Assembly: GCA_964448045.1 (NCBI GenBank)
Contig: CAYUVF010000024.1
Span: forward strand, 1 to 56,561
Length of the DNA stretch: 56,561 bases
Source: CAYUVF01 sp964448045
Lineage (GTDB): Bacteria; Bacteroidota; Rhodothermia; Rhodothermales; Salinibacteraceae
Direction: 5' to 3'
The position numbers were made by a program, and so were the translations under genes. Below are positions 42,305-52,078 of this stretch, in pieces; positions within the stretch are counted from its first letter, which is position 1, and each line of letters opens with the position of its first letter. The notes under the pieces are model-generated. The model was not told the DNA's origin. It did not search any database and saw nothing but the letters and a program-made list of their open reading frames with translations.

Positions 42305-44683
42305 ATGTTTCGCAGTTACCTCACGATTGCCGTCCGCACCCTCCGGCGCAATCTCGGCTACACAGTCATCAACCTCATCGGCCTCGCGGTGGGGATGGCG
42401 GCGTGCCTGCTGATTGGGCTGTACGTGCGCTTTGAGTTGAGCTACGACACGTTCCACGCGAAGAGCGATCGGATTTATCGCGCCGTCGAAAAATCAGGCT
42501 TCCGGCCGGACGATGTGCAGTGGAATGCGACGGTGACCGGACTGCTGGCCTCCACCGCACGCACCGAGTTCAGCGGAGTGGAGGATGCCGTGCGGATGAG
42601 AGAGAGTTCGCTTCGCGTGCGACACGAGTCCGAAACATACCCGGATGTCAAAGCCTTTTTCGCGGAGTCGAATCTCTTCAACATCTTCTCCTTCGATGTG
42701 CGGCAGGGCGACCCGTCGACGGTGCTGGATCGGCCGAAGACGGTTGTGCTCACCGCATCGATGGCCGAGCGGTTGTTTGGCAGCGCCGATCCCATCGGGA
42801 AAACTATTCGCGTCGATGTTCGGGATAGCCTGAGCACGTTCGAGGTGACCGGCGTGATGGCTGACGTGCCATCCAACTCGCACCTCCAGTTCGATGTGCT
42901 CGTGTCGTTCAGCACGCTGTTGGGCACGCGTCTGTCCATCGATGCCAATCAATTCCTCACGTATCTCCGGCTCGATGAGCAGCATCCGCCGGTCGACGCG
43001 CTCGGCGACCGAATCCTGACCTACAACCGCGACACACTGGGAAAGGAGTACGTGAAGGACGCTCGGTTGCAGCCGCTGGGGGAGATTTATTTCGGGAGCG
43101 CCTTCATGGCCGGGCCGGGCGATGTGCGGTACGTGTATGTGTTTGCGGCGATTGCCATCATCATCCTGCTGATTGCCTGCGCCAACTACATGAACTTAGC
43201 CACGGCGCGGTCGACCAAGCGGATCCGCGAGGTGGGCGTGCGCAGGACGATGGGCGCGCTGCGGAGCCAGTTGGCGCGCCAGTTTCTGGGCGAGTCGCTG
43301 CTGCTGGCCCTGCTCGCACTGCCCATGGCCCTGGGACTGCTCGCCGCCGCGCTGCCGACCTTCAATCGCTTGGCGGGCACCGGCATTCAGTTGGGGCTGA
43401 TTGGTGTACCGGTTTGGCTCGCCCTGGTGGGCGTGGCGGTCGTCGTGGGGCTGATAGCGGGAAGTTATCCGGCGCTCTTTCTGTCGAAGTTTCAGCCGAC
43501 CCAGGTGCTCACCGGTCAACTGCCGGTCGGGTGGGATGGGGCGCGGTTGCGCAAGGCGCTCATCGTCGTCCAGTTTGCGCTGTCGGCCGCGCTCATTTTC
43601 AGCACCGCCATTATCCTCCGGCAAATGCACTTCGTGCAGCAAAAGAAGCTGGGCTTCGATCAGGAACGAGTCGTAACCGCCGAGCTACGAGATTCAGCAT
43701 TTCGGCAGCAGGCCGAGGCCTTCAGGCAAGAGGTCGCCCGCCTGCCGGCGATTCGAAACGCCGCCCTTGCCGACGGGGCGCCTGCCGTGGGCTTTTTCGG
43801 GCGGGTGGGGCACGTGTTTGATTGGAAAGGGGGGGCGCTACGTATGCAGCGCGCGTTCATTGACAGCCAGTTCCTAAACGCGATGGACGTGAAGCTGCTG
43901 GCTGGGCGCACCTTCACGCCACAGGAAATTGAGGCGGGTCGTGAGAGCCGGTTTAGCTTGCAAAAAGGAAGCAGTGTCATCCTGAATGAAACCGCAGTAG
44001 AAGCGCTCGGATGGGCCACGCCCGAAGACGCCGTGGGGCAAGTGGTCGAGCCGTTCGCAGAGAAAACCGTGATCGGCGTAGTGGAAGATTTTCACTTTCG
44101 GTCGCTTCGCCAGCCCATCGAGCCGCTGGCACTGGAGCCGGGCGGGCAGATGACGCTGGTGGCTCGCCTTGCACCAGGCAACGTGTCGGAGGCGCTGGAT
44201 CAGCTGCGGGCGACGTGGGGCGACTTCGCTCCGGACACGCCATTCAGCTACCATTTCCTCGACGAACAAATCGATCAACTCTACCGATCCGAGCAGCGCA
44301 CAGCGACGATCATCGGCGGGTTCGCCGGGCTGGCGGTGCTGCTGGCGTGCATGGGGCTATTCGGCCTGGCCGCCTACGCCGCCGAACGCCGGACGAAAGA
44401 GATCGGTATCCGGAAGGCGCTGGGTGCCTCGGCAGCGAATATCGTCGCGCTCTTGTCGAAAGACTTTCTGCTGCTGGTGGCTGTGGCCTGCGCGATCGGG
44501 GCGCCTGCCGCGTACGTGGCCATGGAGCGATGGCTGCAGGACTTCGCGTACCGCATCGACGTGAATCCGCTCCTGTTTGTCGGCGCGACGGTGCTTGCCG
44601 TGCTGATTGCGCTCGGGTCGATCAGCGCACAGGCCCTCCGCGCCGCCCGCACCGATCCGGCCGAGGCGCTGCGGTACGAATAG
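42305..44683 (+). CDS. MacB/FtsX-fold ABC permease 5
   Basis: 792 residues from ATG 42305 (MFRSYLTIAVRTLRRNLGYT). TM1 about 20-42; first domain FNIFSFDVRQGDPSTVL and GKTIRVDVRD; first FtsX core (IIILLIACANYMNLATARSTKRIREVGVRRTMGA, with R-R-T in place of R-K-A); TM5 after RLRKALIVVQFALSAALIF; second domain; second core (VLLACMGLFGLAAYAAERRTKEIGIRKALGA); ends TDPAEALRYE. The second half resembles permease 1 more than permease 4, so this paralogue has a mixed relation. Same operon as permeases 4 and 6. Confidence 0.95.
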   Translation: MFRSYLTIAVRTLRRNLGYTVINLIGLAVGMAACLLIGLYVRFELSYDTFHAKSDRIYRAVEKSGFRPDDVQWNATVTGLLASTARTEFSGVEDAVRMRESSLRVRHESETYPDVKAFFAESNLFNIFSFDVRQGDPSTVLDRPKTVVLTASMAERLFGSADPIGKTIRVDVRDSLSTFEVTGVMADVPSNSHLQFDVLVSFSTLLGTRLSIDANQFLTYLRLDEQHPPVDALGDRILTYNRDTLGKEYVKDARLQPLGEIYFGSAFMAGPGDVRYVYVFAAIAIIILLIACANYMNLATARSTKRIREVGVRRTMGALRSQLARQFLGESLLLALLALPMALGLLAAALPTFNRLAGTGIQLGLIGVPVWLALVGVAVVVGLIAGSYPALFLSKFQPTQVLTGQLPVGWDGARLRKALIVVQFALSAALIFSTAIILRQMHFVQQKKLGFDQERVVTAELRDSAFRQQAEAFRQEVARLPAIRNAALADGAPAVGFFGRVGHVFDWKGGALRMQRAFIDSQFLNAMDVKLLAGRTFTPQEIEAGRESRFSLQKGSSVILNETAVEALGWATPEDAVGQVVEPFAEKTVIGVVEDFHFRSLRQPIEPLALEPGGQMTLVARLAPGNVSEALDQLRATWGDFAPDTPFSYHFLDEQIDQLYRSEQRTATIIGGFAGLAVLLACMGLFGLAAYAAERRTKEIGIRKALGASAANIVALLSKDFLLLVAVACAIGAPAAYVAMERWLQDFAYRIDVNPLLFVGATVLAVLIALGSISAQALRAARTDPAEALRYE

Positions 44684-44696
44684 GTCTGGCGCATCC

Positions 44697-44719
44697 GCGC
44701 ACTCCAACACCTCAACCCA
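44697..44719. repeat. Short octamer array before permease 6
   Basis: GCACTCCA, ACACCTCA, ACCCATC words in the 43-bp gap. Resembles the right arm of IVP element 2 but has no visible left arm. Confidence 0.4.
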
Positions 44720-44726
44720 TCTGCTT

Positions 44727-47108
44727 ATGCTCCGCAACTACCTCACGATCGCCCTCCGCACCCTCCGCAAGCACAAAGGGCACACTGTCATCAACATCGT
44801 GGGGCTGGCGCTGGGCCTCGCGGCGTGCTTGCTGATCGCGCTCTACGTGCGGCACGAGGTTTCGTATGACGCCTTCCACGAGCGGTCGGATCGCCTCTTT
44901 CAGGTGTTGAACGTGATGCGTGAAGGCGACCCGATGGCGGTGACGCCGCTGCCGTTGGGCGAGGCGCTGCGGGCAGATGTTCCGCCAATCGAGCGGCTCG
45001 TTCGGCTGACAGAGCGCTCGGGCGTTGCCAAAGTCGATGAGGCGTCGTTCGAAACGGAGGTGCTCTACGCCGGAAAAGCGTTCTTCGAGATGTTCAGCTT
45101 TCCGCTCATGCAGGGCGATCCGGCGACGGCGCTGGAGGCGCCCGACAACCTGGTTCTGACGACCGAAAAGGCCCGCATGCTCTTTGGCACGACGGAGGTG
45201 GTGGGGCGGCGCCTCGCGGTGCAGCTCGAAGGCTCGTTTCACACGTTCACCGTGTCGGGGGTGGCCGAGCCCGCGCCGAGCACGTCAAGCATCCCGCTGG
45301 GCGTCGTCGTGCCCTTCGCCAAGCTGGAGCAGATTGACGACACGTTCGCCAATCCAAACTGGGGCACGCTGAGTCCGCTCGTGTTCGTCCAGCTACCGAG
45401 CGCCGAAGCCGCGGATGATCTCATGGCTCAGGTGCCCGATTTCGTGCAGCGTCACGTCCCCGAAAGCACCGCCGAGCACACGATGTTCGAGCTCTTGCCG
45501 ATCACGGACGTGCACCTGACGCCCGGCATCTACGGCCAACTCGTGCCGCCGAGCCGCCCGCTCTACGCGTACATTTTGGGGGGCATCGCGGCGTTTATCC
45601 TGCTCATCGCGTGCATCAACTTCATCACGCTGGCGAGTAGCCGCTCGGCCCAACGGGCGCGGGAGATTGGCGTACGCAAGACGATGGGCGCCGATCGCGG
45701 GCAGATCATGCGGCAGTTTTGGGGCGAGGCGCTGCTGCTGTGCGGCGGGGCGCTCGTCCTCGGCATCGGGCTGGCCCGGGCGGCGCTGCCCGTCTTCAAC
45801 GGACTCGTCGGGAAGGAACTGACAGCCGGTGCGCTGCTCCGTCCCGAGATGGGGCTCGTCCTCCTCGGCCTGCTGATCGTCGTCGGGCTCGTGGCAGGCG
45901 GCTATCCGGCGGTGGTGTTGTCGCGCTTCCGGCCGGTGGCGGTGCTTCGCGGCGGGCCGCCGCGCGGCGGATCGCCCCGGCTCGTGCAGGGGCTCGTCGT
46001 CGTCCAGTTCGTCCTGTCGATTGGCCTGATCGTCGGCACGCTGGCGATGTGGCAGCAGCTCGACTACGTCCAGTCGAAGGAGTTGGGCTTTGAGGAGGAA
46101 CACGTCGTGCAGGTCGATGCGCGGCTGGCCCGCAGCGAAATCGGGCCGCTGTTGGAGCGCATCCGGCAGGTCCCGCAATCGGCGGCGTCGGTCCAGCACG
46201 TCACGGCGACGTGGGGCGAAATCGCCGTCGAGGGGGCGCTGCCGAATCGCTTCCCGACGACCAGCGGCGGCGAGGAAATTCGCGCCCACGCGCTGACAGC
46301 GTCGCACGGCGTTGTCGAAACGCTGGGCCTCACGCTGAAGCGAGGCCGCGCGTTTGCGCCCGAGTACGGCGGCGACGCGCAGGGGCAGACGGTGCTCGTC
46401 AACGAGGCGCTGGTCGAGGCGTTCGGATGGGACGAGCCGATTGGCCAGCGGGTCAGCGTGCGGTTTAACGTGGAAGACGCCGAGGTCGTGGGGGTCGTCG
46501 AGGACTTTCACTTTCAGCCGCTGCGGCAGTCCATCGAGCCACTTGTTATCCACCTGCGGTCGATGGCGCCGCCCAACCGGATTTACGCCCGCATCGCGCC
46601 GGGGCAGACGGACGATGCGCTCGACCGCCTCCGCGCCGTCTGGACCGAAACCGTGCCCGATCTCCCGTTCTCGTTTTCGTTCATGGACGCGGTCGTCGAT
46701 CAGCAGTACCGCGCCGAGGCTCGGTGGACGCGCATCGTGACGTACGCGGCGGGGTTTGCGATCTTCATCGCGTGCCTCGGGCTGTTCGGGCTGGCGACGC
46801 TCGCCGCGCAGCGCCGCACGCAGGAGATCGGCATCCGGAAGGTGCTGGGCGCGTCGGTGGCGTCGGTGGTCGGCTTGCTGACGCGCGACTTCCTGAAGTG
46901 GGTGGCGGTCGCGTTTGTGGTGGCCGGGCCGCTTGGCTACTGGGGCGTCCAGCAGTGGCTCCAGAATTTTGCGTATCGGGTCGATCTCGGCGTGTGGACG
47001 TTTGTGGCGGCAGGCGGCGCGGCCGGGCTTGTCGCGATCGTCGCCGTCGGCTATCAGTCGATCCGCGCCGCGCTCACTGATCCAGCTGAAGCGTTGCGGG
47101 CCGAGTGA
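44727..47108 (+). CDS. MacB/FtsX-fold ABC permease 6
   Basis: 793 residues. Starts MLRNYLTIALRTLRKHKGHT; TM1 about 20-42; first domain with FFEMFSFPLMQGDPATAL and a VGRRLAVQL loop; FtsX core (FILLIACINFITLASSRSAQRAREIGVRKTMGA); TM5 after VQGLVVVQFVLSIGLIV; second domain shorter than in the siblings; second core (IFIACLGLFGLATLAAQRRTQEIGIRKVLGA); ends LTDPAEALRAE. Last gene of unit D. Its final 35 bases overlap the 3' end of the opposite-strand serine hydrolase gene. Confidence 0.95.
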   Translation: MLRNYLTIALRTLRKHKGHTVINIVGLALGLAACLLIALYVRHEVSYDAFHERSDRLFQVLNVMREGDPMAVTPLPLGEALRADVPPIERLVRLTERSGVAKVDEASFETEVLYAGKAFFEMFSFPLMQGDPATALEAPDNLVLTTEKARMLFGTTEVVGRRLAVQLEGSFHTFTVSGVAEPAPSTSSIPLGVVVPFAKLEQIDDTFANPNWGTLSPLVFVQLPSAEAADDLMAQVPDFVQRHVPESTAEHTMFELLPITDVHLTPGIYGQLVPPSRPLYAYILGGIAAFILLIACINFITLASSRSAQRAREIGVRKTMGADRGQIMRQFWGEALLLCGGALVLGIGLARAALPVFNGLVGKELTAGALLRPEMGLVLLGLLIVVGLVAGGYPAVVLSRFRPVAVLRGGPPRGGSPRLVQGLVVVQFVLSIGLIVGTLAMWQQLDYVQSKELGFEEEHVVQVDARLARSEIGPLLERIRQVPQSAASVQHVTATWGEIAVEGALPNRFPTTSGGEEIRAHALTASHGVVETLGLTLKRGRAFAPEYGGDAQGQTVLVNEALVEAFGWDEPIGQRVSVRFNVEDAEVVGVVEDFHFQPLRQSIEPLVIHLRSMAPPNRIYARIAPGQTDDALDRLRAVWTETVPDLPFSFSFMDAVVDQQYRAEARWTRIVTYAAGFAIFIACLGLFGLATLAAQRRTQEIGIRKVLGASVASVVGLLTRDFLKWVAVAFVVAGPLGYWGVQQWLQNFAYRVDLGVWTFVAAGGAAGLVAIVAVGYQSIRAALTDPAEALRAE

Positions 47109-48222
47109 TGTTCGGGGCGTCGTCGTCCGCGCCCTGTTCGGCGGCCGGGATGATGTGGTCGGTCAGCAGGTCCCACACAGCGCGCCGGTGGCCGCGCCCG
47201 CGCTGGCCGGAAGGATCCGAGGTGATGGCGACGGTCAGCTCCAGGCAGGGCACGACGATGATGAACTGCCCGCCGTAGCCCCAGCCGTAGAACGTGCGAT
47301 AGCCGTTGAGGTCGCGGATGAACCAGCTGTAGCCGTAGCCTGCGCCGCTCCACCGGCTCCGGGCCCGCGGCTCGATGGAGGTGTGCACCCACCATTCGGG
47401 AACGATCTGCTCGCCCTTCCATGCTCCGGCGTTGCGGTAGAGCTCGCCGAACTGCAGGAGGGCCCGCGGCGCGAGTCGCATGTTATTGCCGCCCATGTAG
47501 ATGCCCTGCGGGTCGGTCGTCCAGCGGGGGAGCGTTGCATCCAGCGGCTCGGCCAGCTTCTCACGGGCGTAGGCCCATGTGCTTCGGCCCGTCGCCTCGG
47601 TCAGCACCGCCGAGAGCAAGTGCGAGTTGCCCGTGCTGTAGGAGCGCTCCGTGCCCGGCGTAGACTGCATCGGCTGATTTAGGGCGTAGCGCACCCAGTT
47701 GGTGCTCGACACCCAGCGGCCGTAGTTCGAGCCCGACGTGCGCTCCAGGCCGGACTGCATCGACAGCAGATGGCCGACCGTGATCTGCCGCTTCAGCGAA
47801 TCCGCGTCGTCCAGATACTCGTCGAAAAACGGCGCGATACGCTGGTCCGGGCCCTCCAAGTGGCCCTCCGCGATGGCAATGCCGACGAGCGCCGAGAGCA
47901 CGCTCTTGGAGGCCGACTTGATGTTGGCCGGCGCGTCGAGCCCGGGCCCGCTGAAGTGCCACGCTGCGTGGGTCGAGCCGTGACGGGCGACGAGCAGGCT
48001 GTGGAGCGCGGGCAGCTCCGCGGCCCGCTCGTACGTCTGCGCCATCCGCGTGCTGTCGAGGCCGAAGCGATACGGCTCGTAGCGCACCTCAACTGCGGCG
48101 GAGCGTGGCTCCTCCGCCCATCGGCAGCCGGCGAAGAGGAGCAGTGCCCAGAGCACGGCGCCGCAAAGCACGGCGCTGCTGCGCGTCAGCCCACGGGTCG
48201 TTCGGAGGGGACGAATACGCAT
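47074..48222 (-). CDS. Serine hydrolase / class C beta-lactamase-like lipoprotein
   Basis: 382 residues from ATG 48222 (MRIRPLRTTRG); an upstream in-frame extension exists but has no protein character. Signal with lipobox FAGC (Cys about 31). The SxxK nucleophile motif is SASK (in NIKSASKSVLSAL), the second motif YSTGN in place of YxN, and the third a GYGGQ stretch (GWGYGGQFIIV). The family (Beta-lactamase, PF00144) covers penicillin-binding proteins, esterases and beta-lactamases; which activity applies cannot be told. The gene faces permease 6 and overlaps it by 35 bp. No function in export is implied. Confidence 0.9.
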   Translation of the reverse strand: MRIRPLRTTRGLTRSSAVLCGAVLWALLLFAGCRWAEEPRSAAVEVRYEPYRFGLDSTRMAQTYERAAELPALHSLLVARHGSTHAAWHFSGPGLDAPANIKSASKSVLSALVGIAIAEGHLEGPDQRIAPFFDEYLDDADSLKRQITVGHLLSMQSGLERTSGSNYGRWVSSTNWVRYALNQPMQSTPGTERSYSTGNSHLLSAVLTEATGRSTWAYAREKLAEPLDATLPRWTTDPQGIYMGGNNMRLAPRALLQFGELYRNAGAWKGEQIVPEWWVHTSIEPRARSRWSGAGYGYSWFIRDLNGYRTFYGWGYGGQFIIVVPCLELTVAITSDPSGQRGRGHRRAVWDLLTDHIIPAAEQGADDDAPNITRPATLQLDQ

Positions 48223-48329
48223 GCGCTCAGGGGAAGCTCGGAAGGGAAGGCAGGGGCGCCCGGAGCGGCGGGCCGCACCCCCCCAGGCGTGGAGTCTGTA
48301 CTGCCCGCATCCCACGGCGTTTCCGCTCC

Positions 48330-48358
48330 CACACCCACAAACTCCCACATCCCCACAC
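48330..48358. repeat. Degenerate C-rich array between two minus-strand genes
   Basis: CTCCCAC, ACCCACA, AACTCCC, ACATCCC, CACAC words fill the end of the 138-bp gap. It stands 3 bp from the stop codon of the BNR-repeat gene. Style as in the other arrays; no opposing arm seen. Confidence 0.45.
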
Positions 48359-48360
48359 GA

Positions 48361-51300
48361 TCAGTCGCCGCCTTGTTCGATGGGCGGTGCCCCGGCGGCT
48401 TCGAGCGCTTGCTCCAGCGCCGGCATGACGTTCTCGACGAGGTCATTGAGCTCGTTCTGGATGGCGGTCAACTCGCGCCGGCCGGTGGCTACCGCCTCGC
48501 GGTGCATCTCCGTCGGGCCGTACGTGGTGCTGAGCGCGCGATAGCCCACAAACAGCCGTGAGCGTGGCGTGGGCGGACTCCGCTCGCCGATTTCGTCCTT
48601 GGCCTCGCTGCCGTTCATGGCCTCCTCCAGCTCCAGAAGTTGCGTGCGCGCCTCATGTAGGCGGGTCACCAGCTGCGGGGCCTCCTGCTCGGCGCGGGCG
48701 AGGGCCGTCTGCATCGCGTGGACCTTGTCGAGCTGCTGCTCCAGCGTGTTGGAGGTCATCGACAGGTCCTGCTGCAGCGATTCGACCTCTTCGCGGAACG
48801 CGGCGATCTCGTCGTGCGGCGCGCCCTCCAGCGTGCCTTCGCGGAGCGGCACCACGTCGAACGTGATCGGATCGGACAGCGGGGTCATCGTGCCGTCCTC
48901 GATCTTGGTGAGCGTCGCCGTGTACGTGCCGGGGGTCGCCATGAAGCCATCATCGCTCGGCGCGCCAAAGTCCTCGCTGCCCAAGTCCACCACGTCTTTG
49001 GAGGGATATTCCAGGTCCCAGTTGACGCGGTGGAAGCCCGCACTCGTCGGGCCCGCCACGCGGTTCACAACGGTGCCGTTTTCATCTTTCACAACGATCA
49101 GGACGATGGGGCCTTGCTCGCGCTTTTCGGCCTCCAGCGCATCCCAGCCGGGGAAGGGCACGTCCGCGCCCTCCTCCAGCGCCTGCTCGCGCTCCTGCCG
49201 CTCGGCCTCTTGGGTCTGGTAGCCGTCCTTGAGGTAATACGTGAAGACGGCGCCGAAGGGCGGATTCTCGGCGGTGTACATGTTGTCGCCCGGCGAGTCG
49301 ACGACATCGCGCGGGACGTACCAGTGCGCATCGCGCGTGCCAAAGAGGTGGGCCTCCTGCTCCAGCAGATCGGGCGTCACAGAGCGGAGCGGCGTGTAAT
49401 CATCAAGGATGAAGACGCCGCGCCCGAACGAGCCGCCCACCACGTCGTCGTGGCGGCGCTGGATGGTGATGTCGCGGAACGAGATCGTCGGGGCGCCGCC
49501 GTCGAGCTTCACCCACTCATCGCCGCCGTCGACGGTGAAGAAGATGCCGAACTCGGTCGCGGCGAACAGCAGATTCTCGTTCACGTCGTCTTGCACGAGC
49601 CGCCACACGAGGTGGCGATCCGGCAGGTTGCCCGCAATGGACGTCCACGACTGCCCGCGATCTGTGCTCTTGATCAGATACGGGCTGAAGTCGCCGTTCT
49701 TGTGATCGTCGAGCGCGACGTACACCGTGTTCGGGTCGAAGAGGTCGGCTTTGATGTCGTTGACGAATCCGGTGGCGGGCACGCCGTCGATGTCGGCCAG
49801 CTCGATGCGGCGCCAGGTGTCTCCGCCGTCCTCCGTCACGTGGAGGAGGCCGTCATCGGTGCCGGCGTAGATGAGGCCTTCCTGCTGCGGCGACTCGGCG
49901 AGGGAGGTGATCGTGTTGTAGTTCGACATCGCGCCGACGTCCCACGGGTTGTCCCAGCTTTTCTGCTGGCCCATGATGTCCAGCGTGATGCGCTCCTGAT
50001 CGCGTGTCAGGTCGTCGGAGATGGCCGTCCAGCTATCGCCGCGATTGTTCGTGCGCCACACGCGGTGGGAGGCGAAGTAGATGCGTGCCGGATCGTGCGG
50101 GCTGATTTCGATAGGGGCGTCCCAGTTGAACCGCTCAAAGTCCTCGCCCTCGCCGGTCTGGGGCTGGATGTAGACCTGTTCGCCCGTCGCGCGGTCGACG
50201 CGGTGCAGGCCGCCCTGCTGCGTCTCGGCGTAGATAATATCGGTGTACTCGGGATCGGTGGCTGAGTCGTGGCCATCCGCGAAGAGCGTCTTGAACCAGT
50301 CGGCGTTGCGGATGCCGTGGTCGGCGTCGGTGCGCGAGGGGCCGCCGTTCGAGCCGTTGTCCTGCGTGCCGCCAAATACGTTGTAGAATGGCCGGGCGTC
50401 ATCCACCGAAATCTTGTAGTACTGCATGACGGGCAGGTTCGAGATGAACCGCCAGCTCTCGGTCAGGTCGTACGTTTCGTACAGGCCGCCGTCGGTGCCG
50501 AACAGGATGTAGTTCGGATCGTCCTCGCGGAAGGCGATGGCGTGGTCGTCCACGTGCTTGTTGCCCACGTTGATCGTGTTGAACGTCGTGCCGTGGTCGT
50601 CGGAGAAGAGCGTATAGTTGCTCACGAGGTAGAGGTGCCCGTGGTGGTGCGGCGAGGCGTACAGCTCCTGGTAGTAGTGCGGCCCCGTGCCGCCCGAGAC
50701 GGCGTCCGACATCTTCGTCCACGATTCGCCGCGGTCGGCTGACATGAACACGCCACCCGTTGTCCGGTCCAGCTCGATGGCCGCGTACACCGTGTCGGGC
50801 CGCTGTGGGGAGATGGCGAGACCGATCTTGCCGAGGTTCGAGCTCGGGATGCCGGTCGTGAGCTCTCTCCAGGTTTCGCCGCCGTCGGTGCTCTTGTGGA
50901 GGCCCGAGCCGGGACCGCCGCCCATGTAGGCCGCCACGGTGCGGTGCCGGTCCCACGTCGCCGCGTACAGCACATCCGGGTCGCGCGGATCCATGACGAT
51001 ATCGGTGACGCCCGTCCACTCGTCATTGCCGAGCGTCTTGGTCCAGGTTTCGCCGCCGTCCGTCGTCTTGTAGAGGCCACGCTCGCCGCCGGGATTCCAG
51101 AGCGGCCCCTGCGCGGCGATCCACACGACGTCCGAGTTCTCGGGGTGAATGACGATCGTGGAGAGGTGCTCGGAGTTTTCCAGCCCCATGTTCGCCCAGG
51201 TTTCGCCGCCGTCCGTGCTTTTGTAGACGCCGTCGCCGTAGCCCACGTGGCGGCCGCCGACGTTCTCGCCGGTGCCCACCCACACGATGTTGGGCCGGTT

Positions 51301-51624
51301 CGGGTCGATGGCGACCGAGCCAATCGAATAGGACGACTGATCGTCGAAGATGGGCGTCCACGTCGTGCCGGAGTTGGTCGTCTTCCAGACGCCGCCCGAG
51401 CCGACGCCGACGTACCAGACGTGCTCGTTGTCGGGATGGAAGTCGATGTCTGCAATCCGCCCGCCATTGATGGCCGGGCCGATGTTGCGCAATTCAAGCG
51501 CGCCGAAGTTCGTTTCGGAAAGGACCGATCCGTCGTCCTGCGCCTGTACCGGCGGCGCGGCAAACAGCAGGAGGAGCGCGGTGCAGAGGGCAGCGGACAG
51601 CGAAAGGCGGTGGCGTATCATCAT
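48361..51624 (-). CDS. Secreted BNR/sortilin-like beta-propeller protein
   Basis: 1087 residues with a signal peptide (LCTALLLLFAAPPVQAQ). The first ~700 residues contain many BNR/Asp-box repeats of form S-x-D-x-G-x-T-W: KTTNSGTTW, KSTDGGETW, KTTDGGETW, STDRGQSW, VTEDGGDTW, as in ten-bladed VPS10/sortilin propellers. A beta-sandwich region (about 830-930, GTYTATLTKIEDGT) and a coiled-coil helical end (about 940-1040) follow. Proteins of this type are often labelled glycosyl hydrolase, but no catalytic sialidase residues can be assigned here. Likely secreted or surface-bound; role unknown. Confidence 0.85.
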   Translation of the reverse strand: MMIRHRLSLSAALCTALLLLFAAPPVQAQDDGSVLSETNFGALELRNIGPAINGGRIADIDFHPDNEHVWYVGVGSGGVWKTTNSGTTWTPIFDDQSSYSIGSVAIDPNRPNIVWVGTGENVGGRHVGYGDGVYKSTDGGETWANMGLENSEHLSTIVIHPENSDVVWIAAQGPLWNPGGERGLYKTTDGGETWTKTLGNDEWTGVTDIVMDPRDPDVLYAATWDRHRTVAAYMGGGPGSGLHKSTDGGETWRELTTGIPSSNLGKIGLAISPQRPDTVYAAIELDRTTGGVFMSADRGESWTKMSDAVSGGTGPHYYQELYASPHHHGHLYLVSNYTLFSDDHGTTFNTINVGNKHVDDHAIAFREDDPNYILFGTDGGLYETYDLTESWRFISNLPVMQYYKISVDDARPFYNVFGGTQDNGSNGGPSRTDADHGIRNADWFKTLFADGHDSATDPEYTDIIYAETQQGGLHRVDRATGEQVYIQPQTGEGEDFERFNWDAPIEISPHDPARIYFASHRVWRTNNRGDSWTAISDDLTRDQERITLDIMGQQKSWDNPWDVGAMSNYNTITSLAESPQQEGLIYAGTDDGLLHVTEDGGDTWRRIELADIDGVPATGFVNDIKADLFDPNTVYVALDDHKNGDFSPYLIKSTDRGQSWTSIAGNLPDRHLVWRLVQDDVNENLLFAATEFGIFFTVDGGDEWVKLDGGAPTISFRDITIQRRHDDVVGGSFGRGVFILDDYTPLRSVTPDLLEQEAHLFGTRDAHWYVPRDVVDSPGDNMYTAENPPFGAVFTYYLKDGYQTQEAERQEREQALEEGADVPFPGWDALEAEKREQGPIVLIVVKDENGTVVNRVAGPTSAGFHRVNWDLEYPSKDVVDLGSEDFGAPSDDGFMATPGTYTATLTKIEDGTMTPLSDPITFDVVPLREGTLEGAPHDEIAAFREEVESLQQDLSMTSNTLEQQLDKVHAMQTALARAEQEAPQLVTRLHEARTQLLELEEAMNGSEAKDEIGERSPPTPRSRLFVGYRALSTTYGPTEMHREAVATGRRELTAIQNELNDLVENVMPALEQALEAAGAPPIEQGGD

Positions 51625-51910
51625 GGCGAAAAGAGGTGGTTGGACGGAGGCACACTGCCGATGGGAAGCCCCATCAGCCGATGCGTAGAGCGCGTGTTTG
51701 GAAGACAGGCTTCGGAGTCCGGCTTTGCCTCGGTTGATCCACCTTCCGAGAATCGCCCGGTGGCGCTACGCCACGGGACGCTCGCGCAGAGCCGTCGCTG
51801 CTGGGTTTCGCCTGCGAATCCATCCCCCAAACAGGCCCTGAAATTAGCACACCGGTTCTCGAAAGGCAAAGTTGGGTGTGTCGCGCCGATGGACGGATGA
51901 GCACAACGAC

Positions 51911-51926
51911 TGTGCGGATACGCGCA
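51911..51926. promoter_or_regulatory. Enhancer site, unit E
   Basis: TGTGCG-GATA-CGCGCA, one mismatch to TGTGCG-N4-CGCACA. I see no convincing second copy 22 bp upstream. It lies in the 454-bp gap 51625-52078, whose left half shows nothing recognisable. Confidence 0.65.
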
Positions 51927-51989
51927 CTCGGGGCAGTCGGCCTCCGCCCAAACCGCCGTTTGAGGCCGATTGAGCGGGTGCAACCGTTT

Positions 51990-52005
51990 CGGCACTGAGG
52001 TTGTC
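51990..52005 (+). promoter_or_regulatory. Sigma-54 promoter, unit E
   Basis: CGGCACTGAGGTTGTC: GGCAC -24 box and TTG correctly placed, GT instead of GC at -12. It begins 63 bp after the enhancer site and exactly 89 bp before the ATG at 52079. Confidence 0.62.
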
Positions 52006-52078
52006 TTGTAAGGCAGGTGAGCAACCCACGCATTGGGGCGCTCCCGATTTTCTCTTACAGCGACGACGGTGATTGCTA

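Noticed and set aside
44684..44700. A sixth enhancer palindrome (GGCGCATCCGCGCA)
   Set aside because: The halves do not match TGTGCG-N4-CGCACA in register and no sigma-54 element follows.
48718..50265. 515-codon plus-strand frame across the BNR-repeat gene
   Set aside because: Opposite clear Asp-box repeats; no domain of its own.
48361..51624. Annotation as a glycosyl hydrolase or sialidase
   Set aside because: Asp-box repeats alone do not show catalysis and I could not identify the catalytic arginine triad or nucleophile.
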